DNA of 64,000 bases from Snodgrassella alvi (lineage in GTDB: Bacteria > Pseudomonadota > Gammaproteobacteria > Burkholderiales > Neisseriaceae): positions 1,677,701 through 1,741,700 of the forward strand of contig NZ_CP160328.2 in NCBI RefSeq assembly GCF_040741455.2, written 5' to 3'. Within the stretch, counting starts at the first letter, position 1, and every line of letters starts with the position of its first letter. Of this stretch, positions 9,863-18,681 are shown one piece after another. Below the pieces are notes generated by a model. It did not search any database, had not been told where the DNA came from, and worked only from the letters and a program-made list of their open reading frames with translations. The translations under genes were made by a program, and so were the position numbers.

Positions 9863-10219
9863 ATGTCCCTGATTGTTTTTGTGCTGTGGTTTGCCAATAT
9901 CTGTTTTGATACCCTTGGTCAAACAGCATTTAAATATGCAGCCATCGCACCTAATAATCGCGATGGCTGGTATTACTGGATTGATTTATTTTGTAATTAT
10001 TGGCTGTGGATTGGTATTGGTTCCTATGTGGCCGAATTTTTATTATGGCTGGCGTTTTTAAGTCAGGTACCATTATCACAGGGCATATTGCTTGGCTCAA
10101 TTAATATTATTGTGCTGATGCTGGTAGGACGTCTTCTGTTTCAGGAAAAGCTCACCCGTTTCCGGCTTCTTGGCATGTTCTGTATCACCATTGGTGTAGT
10201 GCTGGTAGGAGCTTCATAA
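9863..10219 (+). CDS. Small DMT/EamA-like membrane protein, first of a pair
   Basis: 118 residues with four predicted membrane helices, the size and topology of an SMR/half-EamA transporter. The motif FDTLGQTAFKYAA in helix 1 recurs almost unchanged in the next gene, so the two arose by duplication. Membrane position of the SMR-type Glu is not obvious; the GQ motif in helix 1 is typical of the EamA-like half transporters. The stop overlaps the ATG of the next gene by one base. The pair probably forms a heterodimeric exporter for the product of this cluster. Confidence 0.75.
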   Translation: MSLIVFVLWFANICFDTLGQTAFKYAAIAPNNRDGWYYWIDLFCNYWLWIGIGSYVAEFLLWLAFLSQVPLSQGILLGSINIIVLMLVGRLLFQEKLTRFRLLGMFCITIGVVLVGAS

Positions 10220-10626
10220 TGCGTAAATTTTATTTAATCGGCTTTGCACTTTTATTATTATTTGACACTCTGGGACAGAGCAGTTTTAAACTCACAGCTA
10301 TTCATGCACAGCCACTTGAAGCCAATCTGGGTTGGATATTAAGGGTCTTTACCCAGCCTTGGGTCTATATTGCTATTGCTGGCTATATCGGTGCTTTTTT
10401 TACTTGGATGGCCTTACTGAAAAAGGCGCCGGTCGGCCCAGCTTTTGCCGCTTCGCATCTGGAAGTGGTAACAGTCATGCTGGTTTCGGCCTTTCTATTT
10501 CATGAACATATTACGGTCATACGCATTATTGGTGCAGTATTTATTGTGGGTGGTATCATCTTTCTGGCGTTGGCAGAAAAAGAAATTGTCCAGAATGAAA
10601 ATCGTCACGATGATGAAACCTGTTGA
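10219..10626 (+). CDS. Small DMT/EamA-like membrane protein, second of a pair
   Basis: 135 residues, four membrane helices and a charged C-terminal tail (AEKEIVQNENRHDDE). The helix-1 motif FDTLGQSSFKLTA matches that of the gene before it. Paired short DMT genes often encode heterodimers inserted in opposite orientations. The one-base start/stop overlap implies coupled translation and a fixed ratio. It is followed 21 bases later by the DegT-like gene. The substrate is unknown; export of a cationic or amine compound would fit the neighbours but is inference. Confidence 0.75.
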   Translation: MRKFYLIGFALLLLFDTLGQSSFKLTAIHAQPLEANLGWILRVFTQPWVYIAIAGYIGAFFTWMALLKKAPVGPAFAASHLEVVTVMLVSAFLFHEHITVIRIIGAVFIVGGIIFLALAEKEIVQNENRHDDETC

Positions 10627-10647
10627 CTATTTCAGGTCTAAATTTTA

Positions 10648-11850
10648 GTGCCGTTTATGTTTAACTATTATGAAAATCCGCCTACAGCCGGCTTACCGCT
10701 ACAATGGCGGGACTGGCTGCCGGTAAAATCATCGTTGGCCGACAAAGTAAGCGCACGCTTTAACTTGCCACCATTACAACTAACCTGTTCAGGTACGGCA
10801 GCGCTGGTGATAGCGTTAACTACGCTAGCGCATCAACAGCCTGAGCGTAAAACCGTAATCGTACCTGCTTATACTTGTCCGCTGGTAGCATTAGCTATCC
10901 ATCATTGTGGTTTGCAGATACAGCTTTGCGATTTAAAACCCAACAGTATTGATTTGGAAACCGCACATTTAAATAATTTATTGAATGAAAAAGTGCTGGC
11001 GGTCATTCCAACTCATCTGGGCGGTCGGGTCTCTGATGTAGCTAGTGTTAAAAAGTTAGCCCAATTTCAACAGATAGCGGTAATCGAAGATGCTGCGCAG
11101 GCTCTGGGCGCAGAAGTCGGTCAATACGGTGATGTGGTTCTCTTCAGTTTGGCTGCCGGTAAAGGTTTGACCATGTATGAGGGCGGATTAGTTACCGCTC
11201 CCGAAATTCAATTGCGCAGGAGCTTACAGAAAACTGCCAATAAACTGTTACCACACCGTTTTAAATGGGAATTTCTGCGTACACTACAACTATTCGGCTA
11301 TACAGCCTTATATCATCCTGCCGGTCTGCATTTTGTCTATGGCCGCGGCCGGCGCAAAGCTTTGCGTCAGCAGCAATGGATTGCAGCAGTAGGCGATGAT
11401 TTTGATTTCGACATTCCTATGCATCGGGTAGGCCATATACGGCAGCATGTTGCCACCAATGCCTTCCAGCGATTACCGGCATTTTTGCAAACATTACAAC
11501 TACAAGCGCAACAGCGGATTCAACAGTTACAGAAAATCAGCGCTATACAAGTTATTGTTGATCAGTATGGTCAGGGAGTGTGGCCATTTTTAATGGTGTT
11601 AGTGCCGACTAATCAACAGCGTGATGCTATTTTAAAAGAGTTATGGACTAGCCCCTTGGGCGTAACCCGCTTATTTATCCATACACTGGCGCAGTACGAT
11701 TACCTAAAGCCGATTGTACCAAAGGAATCCACACCCAATGCTGAAGATTTTGCGGCTCGTATGTTAACCATTACCAATAGCCCTTGGCTGACAGATGCGC
11801 AATTTGAGCAAATTTGTGCAGTTATTCAGCGTGTGGTTTGCGGGTGGTGA
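10648..11850 (+). CDS. DegT/DnrJ/EryC1-like PLP-dependent enzyme
   Basis: 400 residues, fold-type I PLP enzyme of the DegT/DnrJ group. Visible are SGTAALVIAL (phosphate-binding segment near 48), VIVPAYTCP (70-78), the Asp that contacts the pyridine N in VIEDAAQALGAE (near 148) and the Schiff-base Lys172 in SLAAGKGLTMYEGG. Family members transaminate keto-sugars, but divergent ones act in amino-acid or amine pathways. The start is a GTG (10648) or the ATG three codons later. The 3' end overlaps that of the convergent arginase-like gene by 25 bases. Confidence 0.83.
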   Translation: MPFMFNYYENPPTAGLPLQWRDWLPVKSSLADKVSARFNLPPLQLTCSGTAALVIALTTLAHQQPERKTVIVPAYTCPLVALAIHHCGLQIQLCDLKPNSIDLETAHLNNLLNEKVLAVIPTHLGGRVSDVASVKKLAQFQQIAVIEDAAQALGAEVGQYGDVVLFSLAAGKGLTMYEGGLVTAPEIQLRRSLQKTANKLLPHRFKWEFLRTLQLFGYTALYHPAGLHFVYGRGRRKALRQQQWIAAVGDDFDFDIPMHRVGHIRQHVATNAFQRLPAFLQTLQLQAQQRIQQLQKISAIQVIVDQYGQGVWPFLMVLVPTNQQRDAILKELWTSPLGVTRLFIHTLAQYDYLKPIVPKESTPNAEDFAARMLTITNSPWLTDAQFEQICAVIQRVVCGW

Positions 11851-12716
11851 ACTAAGGCTGAGAGTAACTGCTGATTGACAGCATGGTGCTGTTGCTGCCA
11901 TGCAGATAGCGTGGCTTCCGGAATTGGTTCCTGTTTGTCCATAGCACTGAGCATACGTTTAAGCCAGCTTGTATATTCCCATTGTGAAACTTCGCCAGTA
12001 ATATCACTACCAATAATGCGTTGATTTAGCGAATTTATTACGGACAATAAATGATTAAGCTGCATACGTCCCTGATCCCAGTTAGTCTGCACCACATCCT
12101 TAGCTAGCACATCCTTATCAATAGAAACATATACTGGTCTGTTATTTCGTTGCTGTGCTTGAATAAAAGCACTAACCAGCTCTTCCGGGGATGCAAAACT
12201 ATGAAAAGCATGGCTCAAACCGATTTTTTGGGCCCAGCCAATTTTTACATCCATATTCCAGTAGGTAAGTTTGCCCTGAAATAATGGAGCTAGCCGGTTT
12301 TCCCAGCTATGAGCAAAGCCAATATCTTTGGAAGTAATACCTAGCACATGCACATGGCTGACAAAAGGCAATTGCGTCACATAGCTCACCCAGGAACCAC
12401 AATGAATCCCGAACAGATAGCGCATGTTGTCTGGATGGTTATCAAAAATAACCACTTCTATCGGTTTTGTAGCAGTAAAATATTGTTGTAAACGTTTTAT
12501 AAGCAACAGCGAAACATGATGATAATCACCGCTGCCCATCAAAACTGTGCCATAGTGTTCCGGTAACTTTTGCTCGAGTTCTTGCTTCAGCTGGCTGAAG
12601 CGAGCGTGCGAACATCCAAAACGAATAGCCTCCTGCCATTGCCCTAGCTCAATTCTGACAGCATCGGGTATAGTGCCAGTGCTGTTGTCAAAATCCAGAA
12701 TAACCGTTTTATTCAT
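11826..12716 (-). CDS. Arginase/agmatinase-fold (ureohydrolase-like) protein
   Basis: 296 residues from MNKTVILDFDN; a longer open frame upstream overlaps the next gene and is not needed. Metal-binding motifs of the ureohydrolase fold are recognisable though divergent: GSGDYHHVS (GGDHS-like, 61-69), FDNHPDN (DxHxD, 91-97) and VSIDKDVL (SxDxD, 197-204). All expected Asp/His ligands are present, so it should bind a dinuclear metal centre. It is not a standard arginase or agmatinase by sequence. The gene starts 1 base after the stop of the acyltransferase gene, so it is the third gene of a minus-strand operon. Confidence 0.8.
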   Translation of the reverse strand: MNKTVILDFDNSTGTIPDAVRIELGQWQEAIRFGCSHARFSQLKQELEQKLPEHYGTVLMGSGDYHHVSLLLIKRLQQYFTATKPIEVVIFDNHPDNMRYLFGIHCGSWVSYVTQLPFVSHVHVLGITSKDIGFAHSWENRLAPLFQGKLTYWNMDVKIGWAQKIGLSHAFHSFASPEELVSAFIQAQQRNNRPVYVSIDKDVLAKDVVQTNWDQGRMQLNHLLSVINSLNQRIIGSDITGEVSQWEYTSWLKRMLSAMDKQEPIPEATLSAWQQQHHAVNQQLLSALVHHPQTTR

Positions 12717-12717
12717 A

Positions 12718-13797
12718 CTATCTGCCGTCCTGATTATCCTGCTTATGCGCTTCCTGCCAGTTTTTATCTTGCTCAAAACGACTACTGAGTTTACTAAGCA
12801 AAGCACGCAAAACGGGGTTGCGGACATACACCATGTGTTTGGTAAAAGTAAACTGAGCGCCTAAAGAAGCCTTAACCTGCGGATCTGTCCAGCCGGCTAT
12901 ATAAAACTTCAAACCTTGCTGTCTCGCATACTCCAGATTGTAAAACCAGCTTAGATAATACAGATTCAGTTCGCGTGCCAACGGATAAGCAAAACCAATA
13001 TATTTATCCACCAGCATATTATTGAGCACAAAGCAAATATTGTAGCCGACCATTTGCTGCTGATAATGATAAGTGAAAATTCTGGCCTGATTATTACCGT
13101 CCTGAAGCAACCTACGGAAAAAATCCCGCGTTAGCAAATCAAAATGTACATCACTTTGATTGTAAACATTTAAATACAGCTGATAATACTGCTCTAAAAC
13201 TACTTCATCTTGAAAGCAAACATCTCCACTATGCAAGCAGCTTATTTCAACTAGAGTTTGAGTTTTCAGCTTACGGCGAAAATTTTTACGTCGTTGATAG
13301 GATAAGCGCCCTAGATATTCATTAATATCCTGAAAATCAATCGGCACCCAAGCTAGCGCCTGACCTTCCACTTCGATAAAACCTCGTTGCTTCAAAGTCA
13401 GAATCAGCTCGTTTGCATACTCATTTGCTTCTTTATTTAATAATGGTGATTGTTGAGGAATATCTTTCACAATCAGCAGCGGATATTTTTTGCCATAACT
13501 TTGTAATATTTCTGTTGCCAGTTGATGAGCCGGTTGTTGTGGTGAAAACAGAGCATACTCAGATACTGTTGTCCCGATAAAACAGGTAAAAGGGTGTAGA
13601 AAACGCTGCCACCAATCAAAAAAAGGCCAATGCCGTATCTTCTGTTGAAAATCGGTATCAGCAGTCGTGAGCAAATCAAAGCGTGTCGCAAAAGCAGGCA
13701 CGCCATTTGATAGTTGCCACGCGCTGAAATTGAGTGGTGGACAGGCCAGAAATGTTTCCATCAGCTCGTCCGGTTCCAGTTGACTTAGATATTTCAT
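12718..13797 (-). CDS. GNAT/FemAB-like acyltransferase
   Basis: 359 residues without signal peptide. The C-terminal half looks like the Acetyltransf_6 (BioF2/FemAB-like GNAT) fold: a basic stretch QRRKNFRRKLK near 180-195, MVGYNICFVLNNMLVDKYIG, then LARELNLYYLSWFYNLEYAR and YIAGWTDPQVKASLGA. Such enzymes join an acyl or aminoacyl group to an amine. It sits 55 bases downstream of a class-III aminotransferase and abuts the arginase-like gene, which suggests consecutive steps on an amino-acid derived substrate. Exact donor and acceptor are unknown. Confidence 0.75.
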   Translation of the reverse strand: MKYLSQLEPDELMETFLACPPLNFSAWQLSNGVPAFATRFDLLTTADTDFQQKIRHWPFFDWWQRFLHPFTCFIGTTVSEYALFSPQQPAHQLATEILQSYGKKYPLLIVKDIPQQSPLLNKEANEYANELILTLKQRGFIEVEGQALAWVPIDFQDINEYLGRLSYQRRKNFRRKLKTQTLVEISCLHSGDVCFQDEVVLEQYYQLYLNVYNQSDVHFDLLTRDFFRRLLQDGNNQARIFTYHYQQQMVGYNICFVLNNMLVDKYIGFAYPLARELNLYYLSWFYNLEYARQQGLKFYIAGWTDPQVKASLGAQFTFTKHMVYVRNPVLRALLSKLSSRFEQDKNWQEAHKQDNQDGR

Positions 13798-13852
13798 ATA
13801 ATCTCAGAGGGCAGCCAGCTAAACCGATTGCTGAACTGCCGTATACCGTAGC

Positions 13853-15271
13853 TTAAGCGTTCAGCTCTTTTTTAGCCCGCGTAATCAATTGATCCAGCAA
13901 CTCAATGCCCTGATCAATTTCCGCTCTGGTAATATGTAATGACGGTGCAAAAGTAATTACATTCTTATAATAACCACCGATGTCCAGTACCAGACCCATT
14001 TTCTGACCGTGCCAGTCCAGATCACCAGACATACCGATGTCGACCATCTTATCTACCAAAGCCTTATTCGGGGTGAAGCCATCTTCAGTACAGATTTCTG
14101 CCCGTAGAGCCAAACCCAGACCATCTACTTCACCGATTTCTTTATGGCGTTGTTCCAGCGTTTTCAGGCCTTCAAGGAAGTAAGCTCCACTTTCCATCAC
14201 CATTTTTTCATAATCAACCTCCGCCATCATCTTGAATACCTCAAGGCCAACAGCCGTACCCAAAGGATTAGAGGCAAAAGTTGAATGTGTAGAACCAGCC
14301 GGAAATACTTGCGGATTAATCAATTCTTCCCGCGCCCACAAACCACCCAGCGGATTCATACCATTTGTGAGTGCCTTAGCAAATACCAGCATATCAGGCT
14401 TAACATCAAAGTGCTCGATTGACCACAACTTACCAGTACGGTAAAAGCCCATCTGAATTTCATCCACCACCAGCAAAATTCCATACTGGTCCAAAACTTT
14501 TTTCAGACCTTTAAAATAATTTCGTGGTGGCACAATATAACCGCCCGTACCTTGCAGCGGCTCCACATAAAAAGCCGCATATTCAGCCTGGCCTGCTTTC
14601 GGATCCCATACACCATGGTATTCCGTTTCAAACAAGCGAGCAAAATCAGCCACTAGATGTTCACCATATTCCTCAGCCGTCATTCCTTTAGGACGGCGAA
14701 ACGGATAGGGAAACGGAATAAACATCGCGCGATCACCAAAGTGTCCGTAGCGGCGGCGATAACGGAAGCTGGAGGTAATCGAAGATGCACCCAGCGTACG
14801 GCCGTGATAGCCACCTTCAAACGCAAACATCAGCGAACGGCCCTCACAAGCATTACGAATGATTTTCAGTGAATCTTCAATACACTGAGAACCACCAACG
14901 TTAAAATGTACCCGTCCATCATGTCCAAACTTGCGTTTCATATCCAGAGCAATGGTTTTAGCCAGCTCAATCTTGGTAGGATGCAGATACTGACTAGCAC
15001 ACTGCGGCAAACTGTCTACCTGTTGTTTCAGTACCTTATTTAATCGCTCATTGGCATAACCGAAATTGCAGGCCGAATACCACATCTGTAAATCCAAATA
15101 CGGCTTACCATCCTTATCGTACATGTAGCTGCCTTCACAGCCATCAAAAATTTTCGGTGGATTAACATAATGAACTGTATCACCGAAAGAGCAATACTTA
15201 GCCTCATCAGCCAGCAACTGCGCATCATCCAGACGATTTTCAAGGGTTTGAGCACTGGGCTTACTCATCAT
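13853..15271 (-). CDS. Class-III PLP aminotransferase
   Basis: 472 residues (or 471 from the second Met). Fold-type I class-III transaminase: YHGRTLGASS, the cofactor Asp in LLVVDEIQMGFYRTG (near 270) and Schiff-base Lys299 in FAKALTNGMNPLGG. Family members act on omega-amines such as ornithine, GABA, diaminobutyrate or lysine. It is the first gene of the minus-strand operon with the acyltransferase and the arginase-like gene. Specificity cannot be assigned; the absence of arginine-catabolism neighbours speaks against plain argD/gabT. Confidence 0.85.
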   Translation of the reverse strand: MMSKPSAQTLENRLDDAQLLADEAKYCSFGDTVHYVNPPKIFDGCEGSYMYDKDGKPYLDLQMWYSACNFGYANERLNKVLKQQVDSLPQCASQYLHPTKIELAKTIALDMKRKFGHDGRVHFNVGGSQCIEDSLKIIRNACEGRSLMFAFEGGYHGRTLGASSITSSFRYRRRYGHFGDRAMFIPFPYPFRRPKGMTAEEYGEHLVADFARLFETEYHGVWDPKAGQAEYAAFYVEPLQGTGGYIVPPRNYFKGLKKVLDQYGILLVVDEIQMGFYRTGKLWSIEHFDVKPDMLVFAKALTNGMNPLGGLWAREELINPQVFPAGSTHSTFASNPLGTAVGLEVFKMMAEVDYEKMVMESGAYFLEGLKTLEQRHKEIGEVDGLGLALRAEICTEDGFTPNKALVDKMVDIGMSGDLDWHGQKMGLVLDIGGYYKNVITFAPSLHITRAEIDQGIELLDQLITRAKKELNA

Positions 15272-15652
15272 TCATTCCAATCAAATAAAATTAAACAGTA
15301 TATAAAAAGTACACGATTAAACTTATTATATCCTGCTATAGCAACGTAACTGTAAGAAACAATGGCCTCCTAACCCTAAAAAAACAATAACAATCGCAAA
15401 TTAAATTATCTTTGCATTAAAATAAATATTTCCAACACCACAAAACAGCGTACAAAATGGCTGCAACAGCATAAAAATTACTCAAAAACATCATCGCATT
15501 TTCTGCCTCATAACCATTACACCAACCCATTCAAAAAATGCCAAGAAATTTCAGAAGAAATCCGTATTTTTACTTATGATTCTCAATCAGTTAGACTAAA
15601 ACAAATCAACCATACAACAAATTCAGCAAGATCAATACTGAACCACATACCT
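15272..15652. other. AT-rich divergent intergenic region
   Basis: 381 bases between the divergent aminotransferase and MFS genes; must contain both promoters. No ORF, repeat or RNA structure that I can support. Confidence 0.5.
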
Positions 15653-16852
15653 ATGAATACAGAACTCAACCGCATTCTACATCCCCGCTGGCTCCTGTTT
15701 GCCCTTGCCGTTGGCGGCTTTGCCATCGGTACCACTGAATTTGCTACCATGAGTGTATTACCTTACATTGCCAGCGGACTGAACATCAGCGAACCCACGG
15801 CCGGTCACCTAATCAGTATCTATGCACTTGGTGTCGTTGTAGGCGCACCCGTAATAGCCATATTTGGCGCTCGGTTCAGCAGGCGAAGCCTACTACTGGT
15901 GCTCATGGCTTTTTTCTCTCTGGCTCATCTGGGTACCATGCTTGCTCCTGATTACAAAAGCATGATGCTGTTTCGCTTTTTAAGTGGCTTGCCGCATGGC
16001 GCCTACTTTGGCGTAGGTGCGTTGGTTGCCGCAGCCATGGTGCAGCCGGATAAGCGTACACAAGCAGTCGGATTAATGATGATTGGCTTAACCATAGCCA
16101 CTACTGTTGGCGTACCCTTAAGCAGCTGGCTGGCACAGGCCTTAGGTTGGCGTGTCGTTTTTTTAATTGTAGCTATACTGGCAGCCATCACCGTTATCCT
16201 TGTAGCCGTTTTCCTACCACCTCACTGTATGCAAGGTGGAGACAGCAGTGCTGTTCGCGAACTAGGTGCACTGACTAACCGGCAGATATGGCTGACTCTT
16301 GCCATAGGCGCCATAGGATTTGGCGGCATGTTCGGCATCTACGCCTATATGGCCTCAACTCTCGAAAACATCACAGGCATGTCACCCCGAAACGTACCAT
16401 TAGTTATGTGTCTCTATGGCGTAGGCATGACCATTGGCAATATCATCGTACCGCGGCTGGTAGGCCGCCACGTCATGACTGGTCTTGCATGGTTACTCGT
16501 TTGGTCTGCAGCCATGTTAGCCTTGTATCCTTTTGCCGTGCATTATCCCTACTGGGTATGTATACAGGTTATCCTGATAGGTATGAGCGGTGCCGTTGGT
16601 ACCTTGCTGCAAATCCGCCTTATGGATGTAGCCAAAGATGCCCAAACATTGGCCGCAGCATTAAATCACAGTGCCTTTAACGCTGCCAATGCATTAGGTC
16701 CTTATCTTGGAGGACTGACCATAGCTGCTGGCTGGGGTTGGACCAGTACAGCATGGGTTGGCGTCATGCTGGCGATCATTGGCTTGATTGTGTGGTGGAT
16801 TACCGTACGAGATGAACAGCGCATAACGATTAAAAATGATAATGGCAACTGA
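15653..16852 (+). CDS. MFS transporter, AraJ-like
   Basis: 399 residues, 12 predicted membrane helices. The N-terminus (ALAVGGFAIGTTEFATM) and the loop FGARFSRRSLLL are typical of the AraJ/CmlA-like drug:H+ antiporter family (DHA1). It should export small molecules or sugars across the inner membrane. Stands alone between long AT-rich regions. Its divergence from the aminotransferase operon leaves open a link with the neighbouring pathway, without direct evidence. Confidence 0.85.
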   Translation: MNTELNRILHPRWLLFALAVGGFAIGTTEFATMSVLPYIASGLNISEPTAGHLISIYALGVVVGAPVIAIFGARFSRRSLLLVLMAFFSLAHLGTMLAPDYKSMMLFRFLSGLPHGAYFGVGALVAAAMVQPDKRTQAVGLMMIGLTIATTVGVPLSSWLAQALGWRVVFLIVAILAAITVILVAVFLPPHCMQGGDSSAVRELGALTNRQIWLTLAIGAIGFGGMFGIYAYMASTLENITGMSPRNVPLVMCLYGVGMTIGNIIVPRLVGRHVMTGLAWLLVWSAAMLALYPFAVHYPYWVCIQVILIGMSGAVGTLLQIRLMDVAKDAQTLAAALNHSAFNAANALGPYLGGLTIAAGWGWTSTAWVGVMLAIIGLIVWWITVRDEQRITIKNDNGN

Positions 16853-17022
16853 TATTAAGTAGATCCTAATAAAGCTTGATACGAAGAATAAGCAGATAAA
16901 CAAACGTATTAAGATGTTAATGTAAAAATGCGTAACTAAAGTTGCAAACAATTGTTAATATTAATATTCTGTGTATAACAGTTAAATTTATTTAATCATT
17001 AACAAACATCAAAGGGGTAATC

Positions 17023-17889
17023 ATGATAGACAAACAACAACCACTAACTGATGCACCCAATATAAATCAGCTTCAACCTCAAAATGACAACCCAATTGAC
17101 AAAAAGCACAAACAAAAAAAACTTACCAAAAAGAAATACTACAAAGAACTGGAAAAATTACAGGGAGAGATGGTTGCCCTACAAGAATGGGTAAAAGAAT
17201 CCGGCCAAAAAGTATGCATCATTTTTGAAGGTCGTGATGGAGCAGGTAAAGGAGGTGCCATCAAAGCACTTACCGAAAGAGTCAGCCCGCGCATATTTCA
17301 GGTAGTAGCTCTTCCTGCGCCCAGTGAGCGCCAGAAAAGCCAGATGTACATGCAGCGCTATATTCCACATTTACCCGCTGCCGGAGAAGTCGTTATTTTC
17401 GACCGAAGCTGGTACAACCGTGCCGGTGTAGAGCGCGTAATGGGATTCTGCACCGAACAGGAAAGTAAAGAGTTTCTAGAAATCATTCCGTTTATGGAAA
17501 AAGCCATCATCAATTCCGGCATCATCCTGCTCAAATATTGGCTTGAAGTAAACATGAAAGAACAAGAAAAACGCATGCTTGGTCGCATAAACGATCCGCG
17601 TAAAATCTGGAAATTGTCACCCATGGACATCAAATCCTACAGCCGTTGGTACGATTATTCCCGAGCACGCGACGAAATGATCATGACCACTGATACCTCA
17701 TGGGCCCCGTGGTATATCGTAGACTCCAACGACAAAAAAAAGGCTCGGCTCAACATCATTGAACACGTCCTTAGCGAAATTCCGTATAAAAAAACACCGC
17801 GCAAAAAAGTCGAATTACCTAAACGACAGGATAAAGGCGATTACCAAGAACCCAACTATCCTTATCGTTACATACCTGAAAAATACTAA
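17023..17889 (+). CDS. ppk2: Polyphosphate kinase 2
   Basis: 288 residues of the PPK2 family. After a basic, Lys-rich N-terminus come Walker A GRDGAGKGG (70-78), Walker B VVIFDRSWYNRAG (123-135) and the lid region RINDPRKIWKLSPMD. It transfers phosphate between polyphosphate and nucleoside diphosphates (single-domain PPK2, class I length). An RBS-like AAAGGGG lies just before the ATG. Followed by its own terminator, so monocistronic. Confidence 0.92.
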   Translation: MIDKQQPLTDAPNINQLQPQNDNPIDKKHKQKKLTKKKYYKELEKLQGEMVALQEWVKESGQKVCIIFEGRDGAGKGGAIKALTERVSPRIFQVVALPAPSERQKSQMYMQRYIPHLPAAGEVVIFDRSWYNRAGVERVMGFCTEQESKEFLEIIPFMEKAIINSGIILLKYWLEVNMKEQEKRMLGRINDPRKIWKLSPMDIKSYSRWYDYSRARDEMIMTTDTSWAPWYIVDSNDKKKARLNIIEHVLSEIPYKKTPRKKVELPKRQDKGDYQEPNYPYRYIPEKY

Positions 17890-17897
17890 ATATAATA

Positions 17898-17932
17898 TCA
17901 GCCAGTTGCTAAAACAGACTGGCTGAATTTTT
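17898..17932 (+). terminator. Rho-independent terminator after ppk2
   Basis: Perfect 9-bp stem TCAGCCAGT (17898-17906) with ACTGGCTGA (17918-17926), followed by ATTTTTC. It also lies just past the 3' end of the convergent rsmE. Confidence 0.85.
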
Positions 17933-17955
17933 CATGTTCACAAAGCTAATTCCCT

Positions 17956-18681
17956 TTACCCACGGAAATCCCCCCATAATGCCTGCATAGCAGCCAGTGC
18001 CGCCAGAGAAGCCGTTTCCGTACGTAATACTCGCGGTCCTAAGCTGAATGCCGAAAACCCATACCGAGTCGCTTGTTCTTCCTCAGATGTGCTCAACCCA
18101 CCTTCAGGACCAATCAACAACGTCACCGCATGGGGCTGAGAAAATTCATTCAAAGCCAGCGGCCTACGCAAACTCATTAGCAGCTTCAAATCAGCATCAG
18201 CCACATCTTGCAATGCACTGGCTAAATCCATAATAGGCCTAATTTCCGGCACAACAGTTCGCCCGCATTGCTCACATGCTGCAATGGCAATATCCTGCCA
18301 ACGTTCCCGCTTTTTCGTTGCCCGTTCACCACCTAAGCGCTGACTGCTTCGTTCAGACAATACCGGCTGAATCACAGACACCCCAAGTTCTACGCTTTTC
18401 TGAATCGTCATATCCATCCGCTCACTGCTCGACACTGATTGCAGCAATGTGGTTGTCAAAGTAGACTCAACCTTAACGGTTTTACAGTCATGAATCATTA
18501 CATCCACATTTTTCTTGCCCATAGACATAATCTCAGCCTCATATACCAGACCTTGACCATTAAACAACTCAATCAGCTCTCCCGGCTGACAGCGTAAAAC
18601 TTGTACATGGCGAGCAGTCGCATCAGGTAAAGAAAAAGCATTTACTTCACACAATTCTGCAGGAACATAAAAACGAGGCAT
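17956..18681 (-). CDS. rsmE: 16S rRNA (uracil-1498-N3)-methyltransferase
   Basis: About 241 residues from MPRFYVPAELCEV; the open frame begins 16 codons earlier with a hydrophobic stretch that the family lacks. N-terminal PUA-like domain, then a SPOUT (knotted) methyltransferase domain with LLIGPEGGLSTSEEE and LGPRVLRTETASLAALA, the SAM-binding knot. It methylates N3 of U1498 in 16S rRNA. Convergent with ppk2. Confidence 0.94.
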   Translation of the reverse strand: MPRFYVPAELCEVNAFSLPDATARHVQVLRCQPGELIELFNGQGLVYEAEIMSMGKKNVDVMIHDCKTVKVESTLTTTLLQSVSSSERMDMTIQKSVELGVSVIQPVLSERSSQRLGGERATKKRERWQDIAIAACEQCGRTVVPEIRPIMDLASALQDVADADLKLLMSLRRPLALNEFSQPHAVTLLIGPEGGLSTSEEEQATRYGFSAFSLGPRVLRTETASLAALAAMQALWGDFRG

